Assembly (NCBI GenBank): GCA_028753945.1
Contig: JAPNXP010000007.1
Span: 2,294,001-2,358,000, forward strand
From: Hexactinellida sp. DTS-2022
Lineage: Eukaryota; Porifera; Hexactinellida
Direction of reading: 5' to 3'
DNA: 64,000 bases
The position numbers and the translations under genes are program-made. The notes under the pieces are model-generated. The model was not told where the DNA came from. It saw only the letters and a list, made by a program, of their open reading frames with translations, and searched no databases. Each line of letters opens with the position of its first letter. The first letter of the stretch is position 1. Below, piece after piece: positions 49,522 to 60,970 of this stretch.

Positions 49522-50442
49522 TCGCTGTCACATTACAATTTCTCGCCACCGGTTCATTTCAAACGGTTGTCGCAACTTCACATGGGATATCCCAGCCTTC
49601 TGTTTCCCGATGTATCCGTACAGTGACAGATGCAGTATGTTTTTTTGCCCGAGATTATATAGTTTTCCCAATCAAATAGATAGATTACGAATACAGCAAA
49701 AATTCTTGGAATTAAATGGCTTTCCACTTGTACTCGGATGTATTGACGGCACACATGTACCTATTTTAGCACCTCCCTGTAACGAAGATCTATTTGTCAA
49801 CAGGAAAAACTTTCACTCCATCAATGTCCAAGCAATATGCGATACCGATTTAAAATTTATTGATATTGTCGCCAAATGGCCTGGGTACACTCATGATGCC
49901 TTTATTTGGAGGAAGTCTGGTATCAATCGAAGGATTGCTAGTGGAGATATACCCACTGTCAAAGGATGGTTCCTCGGCGATAGTGGGTATCCACTACGGC
50001 CTAACCTCCTTACACCAATAATTTCTCCAATCACGCCAGGGGAGAGGCGCTATAATAGAGCTTTTCTGAAATCTCGAAAAACTATTGAATGCGCTTTTGG
50101 GGTTTGGAAGAGTAGATGGCGATCTATGGACAAAACTGGAGGGACTCTCTGTTACAAACCGGAGAGAGTTTGTCGATTAGTAGTAGCTACAATGGTGCTG
50201 CATAATTTTTGCATCGATCATAGGCTACAATGGCAGATAGATACAATCGAGCAAGAAGATCCTATTGTAGAAGATACTATTGGAGAAGATAGTTATCCGG
50301 GTGATACATCAACAACTAATGGAAGTATTGTTCGCCAGTCAGTCATTACAGATTATTTTGATTAATTATTAAGTTTTATATAGTATAAACCTACAATAAT
50401 TATTGATATACATTCTGTATAGTATAAACATTAAGTTATAAA

Positions 50443-51249
50443 TTAATCATTAGTTTGAAAATGATGAGGGTGCGGAGGGTGCGGAGGAACGAAGGAGTGA
50501 AAATAGTCGTGAGGATTAGGGGGAAGTGGTAGTGTGGAAGGAGCAGTTTGAAAAGGTGGTATAGTAGGCTGTAAAGTAGGCTGTATTTGGCTAAAATTGT
50601 TGGAGAGCATCCTATTTTGATTAGATACTACAGCTTCTAAGAGATCCACCACTCGATCCAACTTGCCATCTATACTTTTCAATACAACCAGCTTCTCCTG
50701 TTCACTTTGCAAAATAACTTTCTTTAACGAGTGAGTTAAAGCAACATCATTTTCGAAGAATTTTCTTTTTCGACGTGGTTTGATGTCTCTATCTGTTGCA
50801 CTGCCGATGGACATCTCAGATTCACTCAATGGACTGATTGGCGATAAAAGGGAAAGATCAATGCCTGATGCCACACCTTCGAAAAGTTCCTTCCCCTTAA
50901 TACTTTTGATCTTAAGCTCCATTTCAGATAAATTTCCTTCAGAGGACCCACCTGCTGTTTTACGGATGGAGGACAACTTGTCGCTTATAATCGACTTGTG
51001 TTTTGCCAAGATGTTAGACCACTTCTTAGATACATCATCTTTGGTCCTAACTGTTCCATGAGCCTGTGTAAGCCTTTGGGCGATATCTTCCCAGATGTCA
51101 ACTTTCTCTTCACTGGTGAGAGAAGAACTTAGAGCACCGAAGAGATTTGGCTTATTCTCTTGAACTAAGTCAATTAGTAATGCTATCTCCTCGGCGGAAA
51201 ATTCTTGGCACGAATTTTCAAAGACATCGGAAGTGACAGAATGCAACAA
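50443..51249 (-). CDS. Harbinger Myb/SANT-like DNA-binding protein
   Basis: An open frame of 268 codons without internal stops. FSAEEIALLIDLVQENKPNL starts a Myb/SANT-like trihelix (about residues 17-100) with KVDIWEDIAQRL and KDDVSKKWSNIL. A basic stretch PRRKRKFFEND (near residue 160) could be a nuclear signal. A predicted coiled segment with EQEKLVVLKSIDGKLDRVVD follows, and the C-terminus is rich in Pro, Phe and His. In PIF/Harbinger elements this partner carries the transposase into the nucleus and to DNA. No in-frame ATG is found at the 5' end (TAA precedes TTG at 51249), so the start was lost or lies on another exon. Stop at 50443. Confidence 0.85.
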   Translation of the reverse strand: MLHSVTSDVFENSCQEFSAEEIALLIDLVQENKPNLFGALSSSLTSEEKVDIWEDIAQRLTQAHGTVRTKDDVSKKWSNILAKHKSIISDKLSSIRKTAGGSSEGNLSEMELKIKSIKGKELFEGVASGIDLSLLSPISPLSESEMSIGSATDRDIKPRRKRKFFENDVALTHSLKKVILQSEQEKLVVLKSIDGKLDRVVDLLEAVVSNQNRMLSNNFSQIQPTLQPTIPPFQTAPSTLPLPPNPHDYFHSFVPPHPPHPHHFQTND

Positions 51250-51460
51250 TTATGTAAGTTGGGATAAAAAAAACTAAGCAAAACTTAGTTTAAGTTTAAG
51301 TTTAAGTTTAAGCAAAAGCTAAGTTTAAGTTTAAGCAAAAGCTAAGTTTAAGAGAAAACTTAAACTTAATCTTAGTTTAAACTTAGTTTTGTAGCAAAAA
51401 CTAAGTTTTTTCTTAGTTTAAGTTTAAGTTTAAGTTTAAGAAGTTTAGTGAATAACCCCC

Positions 51461-51510
51461 CAGTTTACCAACTGTTAAAACGTGTAACAGTTAGGCAGTG
51501 TACGGTTAAG
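51461..51510 (+). repeat. Repeat family R3, copy 2 (right part)
   Basis: Continuation of 46560-47210 beyond the Harbinger insertion; the match to copy 1 (41370-41420, reverse) ends near 51510. Confidence 0.65.
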
Positions 51511-52246
51511 TTAACAATAATTTTATCGTGATCATAGATATATTTTAAAGTTTAGATATGAATTGTCAGTCCTTGGAACAGGAACAGTTTGATACGTAAC
51601 AAATGGGAAAGAGGGGTGTTAGGTGTCAGCAAACTTCCCAAAAATAGGGAAAAATAGAATGACAAAGTTAAATCCACGTTACTATTTTCCCAGGTAAATA
51701 GAACGGTAAATGGAAGAAACATTTGAAAAATGGGGAGGGAGGGCTATAGTGACAAGTTGTCCCCAATGCAGCCAAAATAATTTGTACCATGAACCTATTC
51801 AATTCTATGTGTGCCGAATTGAAATTTATTAAACTTAGGGTGGGAAGTTCCATAATTATTAAGAAATATCGGCCTGGAGATCCCTGTTTGGTGCTCATAT
51901 AAAAATGTGTTGTATAACTTTCACGGGATATTGATAACTTTCACGGGATATTGATTTATCCATTTGACAGATAATTTTATTTGATTATAAAATTTTATGA
52001 AGAGGAAAATATAATAGTATTAACTACTAATTCGTATACGAATCCGGAGCCGGGTCGGGTAATTCTCATCCTGGTAGCGGTAGGAACCCGAATCGACCTA
52101 AATCGAGAAGATCCTGCCGGATCCGGATCCAGCATTTGGTGCATCCGTAAATATAAATTGAATATTAAGTGGGCCTAAATTATTTTACATGCTGTGCTAT
52201 CAAAAAGGTATGAAATGTGTCAAAAAGAATCGTAATAATAGGTGCA
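51511..52246. other. A+T-rich interval with a short tandem and a CpG-rich patch
   Basis: TAACTTTCACGGGATATTGA is repeated twice in tandem near 51917-51956. A patch at 52040-52130 is rich in CCGG (GGATCCGGATCC), out of character with the surroundings. No gene was seen. Confidence 0.4.
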
Positions 52247-52474
52247 TCTGTAACCAGGCTTTCATCCAGGAAAAATTACCCCGCTCCTAGATTTTGTAAG
52301 AGCTCGTTCAGTTGTCATTTTGTAAGCCTAGATTAATCAACTCGTATTAAGTCTATGGGAGCAACCCTCGATAGTGTAGGCCTAGAACCGATTTTGTACG
52401 CCTAGTTAAAAATTCTGCCAAATTACGCTCCTTTAGGCGCGCCCAGCACGCCTGGATAATACTCTGTCTGTAAC
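52247..52474. mobile_element. hAT MITE family H3, copy 3
   Basis: The element, 52255-52466, starts CAGGCTTTCATCCAGG and ends GGATAATACTCTG. The exact 8 bp duplication TCTGTAAC is at 52247-52254 and 52467-52474. Same orientation and length as copy 1. Confidence 0.9.
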
Positions 52475-52559
52475 CCATGAGACACATATCCAGAATATTT
52501 GGGAGCTTAGTTAATAAAACTCTTCTGTGGAGAGTAAATACAAAAAAATCAAAGCAGTA

Positions 52560-52885
52560 CGATTAGAACTGGGACACTATACCATAGTTATATAGCCGGC
52601 AAATTATAAATTATAAATTATTTTCAGTTATAACACTATAGATGCAAGATATGCTTGGTTAATATCTAGAGAATAATTACATCACCAGGAGTAAATGAAG
52701 TCCCATTAAATTTAGGGGTTGGACAGGTGCGCAATCCTTCCCCCATTCGCGACTCCACTAGATAGTATTTGTAGTCATCACAGTAAATAATAAAGGTAGT
52801 GATTAAAATACTGCACAATACACAGTAGTGGGCACATAAAAACCAGTGAAATTTAACACTGTGTCACTACACTAAGCATAGTCGG
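52560..52885. repeat. Diverged copies of the 60 bp palindromic repeat
   Basis: GGGACACTATACCATAG at 52569 and AATAAAGGTAGTGATTAAAA at 52788 resemble parts of the 4603 and 39405 repeats. The TAGTGGGCACA and CATAGTCGGGACA words nearby suggest decayed tandem or overlapping copies. Confidence 0.45.
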
Positions 52886-53249
52886 GACAATAATTAACAA
52901 AAAAGTTTTGAATAATTAATTGCATAGAAGATTGAAAATACAGGAGTTAAAAACACTTACAAGTAAAGAGGTTGAATAAATTAAACAGATGGAAATCCGT
53001 TATCAATTCTACGTGAGATCAGTCTTTGTCAGAAAAGAAAACCCGAAAAAATACCTGGTAAACCGGTTTTTCCCATCCCGGGAAAGGGAAATAATTTGGG
53101 AAAAACACTTATGACCATACATGGCAACACTCCAGAGACATTTATGGTCAGCTTCTATATCTAAGAGACAGAAATTCTAAAGAAATTACCACTGATTGTT
53201 GAATTTAAGACCATTGAGAGTTGAAACGATTGCTAAACAAACCAACGAT

Positions 53250-53690
53250 ATATAAGATTGTTGTCTTAGAAGCGGATTCATCGGCGGATTCGCAGACCTC
53301 ACGTTTATGCTAATATCTCAAAAAGTGTACGCTGTACGTGAAAAAAATTATCACATCAGCGGAAAGATGAAAGTTTTGACAACCCATACATACATCATCC
53401 AAAAATGTCAAAATTCCTTAAGATGACTTAGCAATTTTAGCTCAAATTTAGACCTCGGTTTTCCATAATAGCTCAAAGATTATTCATTATATCAAATTAT
53501 CCTTTTAATCACATGTCTATCTCACCTATGACAACCTGTCATGTAATTCAAAAACAAAATATTCATTTTTGAAAAGATATTTTTTATACATAAATTTCAC
53601 TAAATCGGCTTACAATGATGATTTGCATATCTATCCAATATCCATAATGTAGAATATGTTGTCCACTCTAATAATACTATTGATAAGAAT
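53250..53690 (+). repeat. Inverted repeat R4, left arm
   Basis: It matches the reverse complement of 56525-56960 over about 440 bp at roughly 80-85% by eye. Landmarks are GATTCATCGGCGGATTC, GTACGCTGTACGTGAAA and CAATGATGATTTGCATA. It is non-coding. Confidence 0.72.
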
Positions 53691-53699
53691 TTATTGGAT

Positions 53700-56520
53700 T
53701 TGCGGCAAAGTGTTCACAGGAAATAAAATTTTTGGTACCTCTGAAGAATAATTCATGATTGCAATTCCAAATTATATCAGGCAATACCTTACATAATACA
53801 AACAACTTCAAATATACAAGAATTTGGAATGCAATATTCATTAAGAAAATAATCAGACATATTAACAATATTATGGTTACTATATGAGATAAAAAGATCG
53901 AGATAACCAAAGTTATTCTAAAAAAGGTAGAGAACTACTTAGAAGAACATGCAAATAAAGAGAGAACTAGTTTATTGGTTTAGGATTTAACACATTAATT
54001 ATAATATGCATGAATTCCTTTCACTGATACGATATTAAAAGGGCGCCATGAAATATAACAGGATAGTACATCTACATATTGTGGTAAACTATTGCAACTC
54101 TTCTAAAACTCTGCCTTGTTCAATTAAAAAAATAATTAACTATTATTTCGAATTTAACAGGTTCATAATGATTCCCAATATTTCGTATATATATATCCCA
54201 TTTGGGGTTGGCGCCTTCATTAACTCTTCAAAAGTTGATCCATTCCCTAAAATTCCAATCCAACGTGTCCCCAACAGACCCAAGATACCCAGATATCTAT
54301 ATAAAATAACAAAGCAGTTGCAAAGAGTTCAAGATCTGTAGCCCATATCCCACTCTTCCTCATTCCTGTTTTGTTAACCCAGTCTTGTACATTTCGATAA
54401 TTACACTGTATAAACATATTTTGTGCGTAAATATATATTGCAACTCATATTTAGGTCACCTAGCATATTATCAATTATTAGCCCCTAAACTCTGCATGTT
54501 AATATGGACTACCAGTGATGAGATAAGAAATTGTTGAGAAATAGCAATTTCCATCGCCAATTAAATAATGAGTCAAGTTTGGCGAATAACTAAATAAACT
54601 TTATTAATTATCTAAATATAATTATTAGAGTACGGTAACTCCTTCTGAAAGTGAAACTTGCACTTTTATACAAGGAAATCTGCCAGTCTGTATGTGGGGG
54701 ACGAAAAATTGGCAGTACACATCGGAATTAGCCCCGTCTCAACTATTTCCTCATCTGTAAATATAGCGGCCACTCGCATAAACTTTGATGCAGTTTGCGT
54801 ACGTAAACTAGATAACTTTTCACATTTTCGTGGGACAAATTTAGAATTAATTTTTACATGTTAGAAATTCATATGATTTAGGTTGTAAATAACCGCAATA
54901 CACTTTCTTTTTTCTCTGTTTGTTTTACTTAAACTATTACTTCATTAGTTAGTTAGACTATTACTTCATTACCCAGAGTAATGTCATCTACTGATGTCAC
55001 TAGCAATTTGGTCTCGGGGATATTGGAGGTAATATCAACTTCAGGTTGCGGGTCATCGGTAGATGACAATATCGGGACTTGTAACTTGTTGACCTGAAGA
55101 AGAAGAGGTATGATGCAATTTAGGGACAAAGATTCATGAAATGAGCTTAAAGTATCTGAACTTTCTCGAAAGGATAGAATAAAGCTAGTGAATAAATCTA
55201 GTTGTTGGACTGTGATAGCTATATATGAATTCCCGAATAGCTCTAATATCCTACAACTAATGTTATTAACTAAAATACATGCTTCCACTGAGTTACAATT
55301 TCACCTGATTAGTCGAATCCATTGCATTGAGTCCATTAGACAGCAACTAAAGATTTTCTACTACAGTTTAGGAATGACCAAAAATGGCTATCTGTCCTCC
55401 CTATTTGAGGAGGAGAAGAAGCTATCTTAGACATCAGACCGTAAAGTTGGCAGTCATCGCAACAAGATGCCTGCAAACTTAGCAAACTGTTATTCATTAA
55501 GTCTCACTGTAAACTAGGAAAACTGAAATCGAACTCCTTCAAACTCATCTTACTGAGCTCTACAGTGTCAGAATATGAGCTAGAAGATACTAACTGAGTC
55601 CTGATATGCTCTACTACCAATTGATATACGTCAATGGGAACGATAGATTTTCGCGTAATGATCGTTTGATTTACGAGATGCTGAAAGTTTCCTCCATTCA
55701 ATCTCCATTTGCTAGCTGAAAGAATCGCGCTTAATAGCCTTGTTTTTTCCAAAAAGAGTAATTGACAATTTTCCCCATACAGATTTTGGCTTATGTTTGT
55801 CTCCTTTATTCAAACCATCTCTTACGCATTTGAATCTTTCATAGCCAAGTTTCTGGAGAGTTGACGAATTGGTCTATTGAAGTTATTTCTAGATGAGATA
55901 ATGATTGTTATTATTATTCAATACATATATACTACTACAGTAGAACCTCGTTAGTACGAACCAGTTATTTACTACGAATTTCCGGGTAAGAAGAACAGTT
56001 CCACAAAATCAGGTCCCTATAATGGCGATTGAATGGGTATTACTCCAGTTAATACGAACTCCGGATAAGGAGAACAAATTTTCATCGTCCGTTGGTAAAG
56101 ACTGCATATAGTAATATTATATAATTCCATTAATATTCTAGGCCGGCGGGATTTCCTTCCGCCGGCCTTGGGCATCCAAAACTTGAGGGCCACGTTATTG
56201 TGAATTAAATTTTAGATTTGATCCTTCAAAATATAGTGGTTAAAATATCGGTCCGGCATTAGCTGCCGTGGTTTATTAATAAATACAAAAGTAGCTAAGG
56301 TAAATTAAATAAATAAACTCACATGAATTGGAAGAATCTACTTGGAGAAATAAAGAAGAGAGAAGAAAATGGAGATGAGAAATATGCTGCAAAGTCAAAA
56401 AGATGTTTGAAAAAAAAGTGAAAATGTGTGTTTGAAAAAAAATGAATAAATTTGAAGAAAATCAAGTATTAGAAAGGCAGTGTATCATTTATAGTGAGAA
56501 ATCATTGAATTATAAACAAA
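53700..56520. other. Interval between the R4 arms with unassigned minus-strand open frames
   Basis: On the minus strand, 55870-55700 reads LGYERFKCVRDGLNKGDKHK then KSVWGKLSI. The frames 55504-55752 and 54953-55288 are also fairly long, and a TTCTTCTTCAG acceptor-like site lies near 55100. This could be the remains of the gene of a transposon bounded by R4. I do not recognise the protein. The pogo-like end at 55938 also lies here. Confidence 0.3.
55936..56095 (+). repeat. pogo/Tigger-like end
   Basis: It starts CAGTAGAACCTCGTTAGTAC at 55938 after a TA. TTAATACGAACTCCGG-type words follow. No paired inverted end or transposase was found close by. Confidence 0.55.
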
Positions 56521-56524
56521 GGAC

Positions 56525-56960
56525 ACGATAAATTATTATCAATAGTATTATTAGAGTTGACAACATATTCTACATCATGGATCTTGGATAGGGTATGCAA
56601 ATCATCATTGTATGTCAATTTTAGTGAAATTTCAGTTTTAATAATATTAAAAAATGAATATTTTGTTTTGAAATTTACATGACAGGTTGCCATAGGTGAG
56701 ATAAACATGTGATTAAAATGAACATTTGATACAATCAATAATATTTAGTTATTATGGAAAAACCGAGGTCTAAGTTTGAGCGAAAATTTCTAAGTCAACT
56801 TAAGCAATTTTGACATTTTGGGATGATATATGAATTGTCACAACTTTCAATTTTCCGCTGATGTGATGATGTTTCACGTACAGCGTAAACTCTTTGAGTT
56901 ATTAGCATAAACGTCAGGTCTCGGAATCCGCCGATGAATCAGCCGCTAAGATAACACTCG
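56525..56960 (-). repeat. Inverted repeat R4, right arm
   Basis: Reverse-complement partner of 53250-53690. Outside the arms the flanks do not form an obvious target duplication. Confidence 0.72.
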
Positions 56961-58586
56961 TACGATATATAACAAAGGATCAAATATGAACGCTGTTAAT
57001 TGAATTGTGGTAATTAGGAATGCTTCGAAAACAAAAAATCACTAAAAGTATTACCTTAAACATGTGAATGAGTTGTGGATAATGCATTTAATTGTATGTA
57101 GATAGTAAATAGTATACGTACTGTCACAGAAATATTTTAATTATTCGAAGTCCAGTCAATAGAAAAAGGCAGAAAATTATTTTTAAAAAAGGAGGATTTC
57201 CGATAACTGAGAGAGATAGAGAAAAATAGTTGGGAAATGTTATAAAGATATGTTAACCCATAGGAAATTACAATAAAACATCTAATTTATTATGTCTTAA
57301 GTTCTTAATCCAATTAATTTATGGAATTCATTGTGCAACAAGATCTAGCAAATGACAAACATATTATGTACGAGCATCCTGCTATAGAAAAACAGGACAT
57401 CTGGGTTACAAAAATAACATAAATAAAATTTCTATTCTTAATTTAGTTGAAAATAATACGTAGATACGAAAATAGTATCATTCTAATTTCTATGCACATC
57501 AATAATTAGTTGAAATATCGAAGGCTCACGAATATGAAAGTTGTAGTTTAGTGAATTCTGGTTAGTGATGTCAAAATTTACTTCAAAAGACATTAGCTGC
57601 AGAAAATGAGGCCAATAACATTTGTAGGTGTTCTTCGTTAACTTGTCCTAACAAGTTCGGAAAACAAAGCTAGACTGTACTTTGGTTCAAACTCAAATAA
57701 AAGTATTAACTTTGTGTTTAAGTCCAGCATTAATAAAACCACTTGTACCGCATGGTGTAATACGAAGCCGAAAAATGTTAATTGGGCATTTGGAAACAAG
57801 AATTATTTGATTGAGTAGTTGGTTAATTTTATGATAACGGAGGTAAATCCAATCAATGGGCAGATAATCGTAGGATATCGATTTCTCTATGATTCTTAAA
57901 CAAATGTTTACAGTAATAATTTGCAATCAAATATATTTGCTCCGAAAAAATAGAATGTCTCTCCAGATTCCGTTCGTCAAATTTTAATAGAGAGTTTGCT
58001 CCCTCCGCCATTTAAATTCATTTGGGCTAATGGTGCAGTTCCGTTGCGATATTAACTGATAACAAGTTTGTAACAGAATAGTTAGTAATTTAGTTAGACA
58101 TTTACCCAATACTAGTTGTATTCGGTTGATTATCGAATACCAGTTATTCTTAATTGTTTGGGATTTGAATACAATCGGCAGACCAAATAAATTTAGTTCT
58201 TCATATTACTGGGTATATAGACTACTCTAAGCAGCAATATATTTTATAACACTATCTCCACTTGTTTAGTAAACAGTAATTTCTGAGTTTGTAATTGAGT
58301 TTGTCTATGTTTGTACAAAATATTTAGTTGAACAATTATCGGTAGGAAATAACTCGGTTAAATCAGTATTTGGATCACGTGGATTAATATTTGATTGATA
58401 CTATCTTTGTATTGAGGTAATAAAATGTACAGAAAAATGTAAACAATCTTCACCAACCATAAAATTGTTCCTGAAATTATTTACTTGAAGCAAATGCCTG
58501 AAATATTCAATAGATACCAAAATCGTGAACTACGCTATACAGGACTGTTCACTAGACAATAAACCATGGACCATGTTTGTTTGAGG
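56961..58586. other. A+T-rich interval, nothing recognised
   Basis: About 1.6 kb without inverted ends, RNA gene or a known protein. Confidence 0.35.
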
Positions 58587-59117
58587 TCTTAAATTAGAGG
58601 GTGTTGCAATTGATCAACTACAACAGTATGCAATTCATCAAATTGACAAGTTTGCATTTGATCAATCAATGTTTGCAATTGATCAACTAGACCGCTTGCA
58701 GTTGATCAACAATAGGAAATACAGTATTGATCAATCTCATATTGTAGGATTTCAGTAACATTGACAGTTGATCAATTAACTTTTGCAATTGATCAACTAA
58801 CCTTTGCAATTGAGGAACAAAATATATTTTTATCAAATATAACTATAGTCATAGCCTACTAAACATAAGGCCATTTCACTGAGCCAAATGCGCCTGGACC
58901 AGGGATAAGATGAAGGCGATTTTCTTGTATACCCATAATGTAAATATACATATTTTGATTAAAACTATAAATGCTTTTCTGGTTTAGATAAATAGTTAAC
59001 GAGATTCGTCTGTCAATATTAGTTATTCTAATTACAAATTCTCTTTAATTCAATCATACTTTGCCTTTATAATGCTAGCTCCTTGTTTATTTATATCCTG
59101 AACTCATGCCAACTTTT

Positions 59118-60970
59118 GTTCTGCTCCCAGATGTGCTACTGGATACTATAGTGACCATAGTGGTGTTGCAGTATTTCACTTCCTTCTGGGCAGCAAGATA
59201 TAAATGATAAATGAAAACGTTTTCTGCATAGAGATGGTGAGTATATCTTTACTAGTTGGACATGCTTAATTAATTACTTACCAGTTTTCCTTTAAGCTTA
59301 ACATCACTTACATACTTTAATTAATAAATAACTTATATGTAGACCGTCTATTTTTAGAACATGTTTTCTTACATATACATTAGTAATACCCATAGACGGC
59401 AGGGGGTTTGGTCTACAGAATTTATAGAGGGCCGACAATTTTTTGGCTTATTTGTATGGGCTTTTTATATAGACCGTCTACATATAAGGATGCTCTTTAA
59501 TTAATCATACGTAATTATGTAATTATATGCTAGATCTTCACACACTGAAAACATTTTCGTTTGTGCTAAACACTTTGATCCTGATGATATCATTGACACA
59601 CAAACTTATCTTGACATGATGGCCAAACGAAGATACGACCAATAAAGCTACATTGAAGTAAAGCGCAGTACCTAAATACCTTCCTGGTGGCCCTGATCGA
59701 CACTGCACTATCAAGTATCAGCAGTTGATAGAGACAAAAGGAGCATGATTTACTGATCCAAGTATGTCAAGTTGTGCTAAATGTAAAAGTTTTGTATTTT
59801 AACCTGTTTTATGTTATTGTATATAAGCAATGAAACAGAGTGTTGACTTGTACGAAGAAGAACAGAGAAAATTCACTGTCTCTAAATCATCTGACATTAA
59901 GATCTCCAAGGATTGTTTTTTGGCACCTTGATACCACATTTATATTGTCAATAAGACATCAAATATTGTCATTTCAGTCCAAAACATTATTACTATTGAC
60001 AAGTTCCTTCAAATTAAAGTGTTATAATCGTGGAACCCTTGCGAATCTCTCAATCAGCTGGATGTTTGAAAACCGATAAATATGGACATTGATTGATTAA
60101 TCAACACTCTTGGAAGGGAGCTCGTCTCAAGGAACGAGATTACAGATGTAAAACTACAATGTATTGGTTCGTCAAGTCCTGGAAAATGAGAGGGCACTTA
60201 AACAGTCTAATATTCTCAAGTTGTATAATAGGAAAGATTATGTCCATAAAGGTAGAGATTCGTTTATGGAATTTATCAGCAGCTTCGAAACCCATGAAGA
60301 TTATCTTTATCGCAGCCATCTGGAGAATTGTGATTTCACACATAATGTCTGTGGCCACTCTTTTGAAGATTTTTCCTGAATTCATACACAAGACAACCTC
60401 TTGCATTTATCGGAGAATATGCTGCCTTTCTTATTAAGGAAATTGTCTAAAATCTCAGATTTGTACCCCGATCGTTGTTCAGTACTCACTTAAAATATAC
60501 GGAATTGAATGGAAATTGAAGACCCGAATTTTAACTTTTGCCTTTTGATTGGCCTTTTTAATCGTGGCTGCTTAAAATGGCCCTTCCAATTACGTGCTAA
60601 ATGTGGTATTTACACCTTGGAAAGTGTTTACAATTATGTTTTCGATCGGATTCAAGCAACTCCCCCTCCTAAAACTCGATAGTGAAAAGTGCGAAGACTT
60701 CGTTGATGAGTGTATAGATTGCTTAGTACAGAAGGAAAATCAATTTATTACTTTAATTTTAACAACAGTAGACAATTGTTACTTAACAGCAACAAGGCAA
60801 AGAACCATATTGTATTATTGTTCCTATTACCTACCCCAAAGAAAATCATGGGAGATTCCTCTAAATATTTGCTTAGTTTTCATAATTATACTATCTAGTT
60901 TGCATGTAATAATAATACTTGAGCTTGAATTTATGTTGGGAGACAACTATGACCCATATATAAAACTTTG
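59118..60970 (+). pseudogene. THAP-domain P-like transposase, two exons, internally deleted
   Basis: Exon 1 (about 59118-59236) encodes the first half of a THAP finger: CSAPRCATGYYSDHSGVAVF, with both N-terminal cysteines. A GTGAGT donor at 59237 and a CTAG acceptor ending at 59533 define a 297 bp intron. Joined at phase 1, the frame runs RD-DLHTLKTFSFV and on to the closing KHFDPDDI of the finger. Next is AVPKYLPGGP (59670). The middle is broken. VRQVLENERALKQSNILKLY lies at 60164-60225, and the C-terminal NRGCLKWPFQL (60560-60595), like RGALKWPS of the other element, indicates the P-type end. The catalytic DEIH block is absent. It has multiple stops and frameshifts. Confidence 0.7.
59331..59498. 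repeat. Short foldback element inside the THAP intron
   Basis: CTTATATGTAGACCGTCTAT at 59331 is mirrored at 59478-59498, giving arms of about 20 bp around a 125 bp loop. It lies wholly within the 59237-59533 intron. Confidence 0.6.

Larger units (their letters stand above)
47446..50365 (+). pseudogene. PIF/Harbinger (HARBI1-like) transposase, split by a hAT
   Basis: The N-terminal part, 47446-47665 (MTLAFLLDLDLTQSLS, then DRLNPIDIYNDTEFIARYR), ends at the hAT insertion. Coding resumes at 49514 with LQFLATGSFQTVV and GISQPSVSRCIRTVTDAV, a helix-turn-helix. One frameshift near 49670 leads into the open frame that ends at 50365. It contains GCIDGTHVPI, GDSGYPLRPNLLTP and RKTIECAFGVWKSRW, which are the three acidic catalytic positions of the DDE superfamily-4 nuclease. 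The frame across the hAT is restored if one copy of CACACAAT is kept, so the gene was continuous at insertion. The enzyme would cut at 3 bp targets together with the Myb-like partner encoded on the other strand. Confidence 0.9.
47208..51463. mobile_element. PIF/Harbinger transposon containing nested hATs
   Basis: The element runs 47211-51460 with inverted ends GGGCCTTATTCACTAAACTT on the left and GGGGGTTATTCACTAAACTT on the right (reverse-complemented). The 3 bp target duplication is CAG (47208-47210 and 51461-51463), which fits the CWG targets of this superfamily. Long AAACTT arrays follow each end. It has the two genes expected of the superfamily, converging on each other. Without the 1.85 kb hAT it would be about 2.4 kb. 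Confidence 0.92.
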
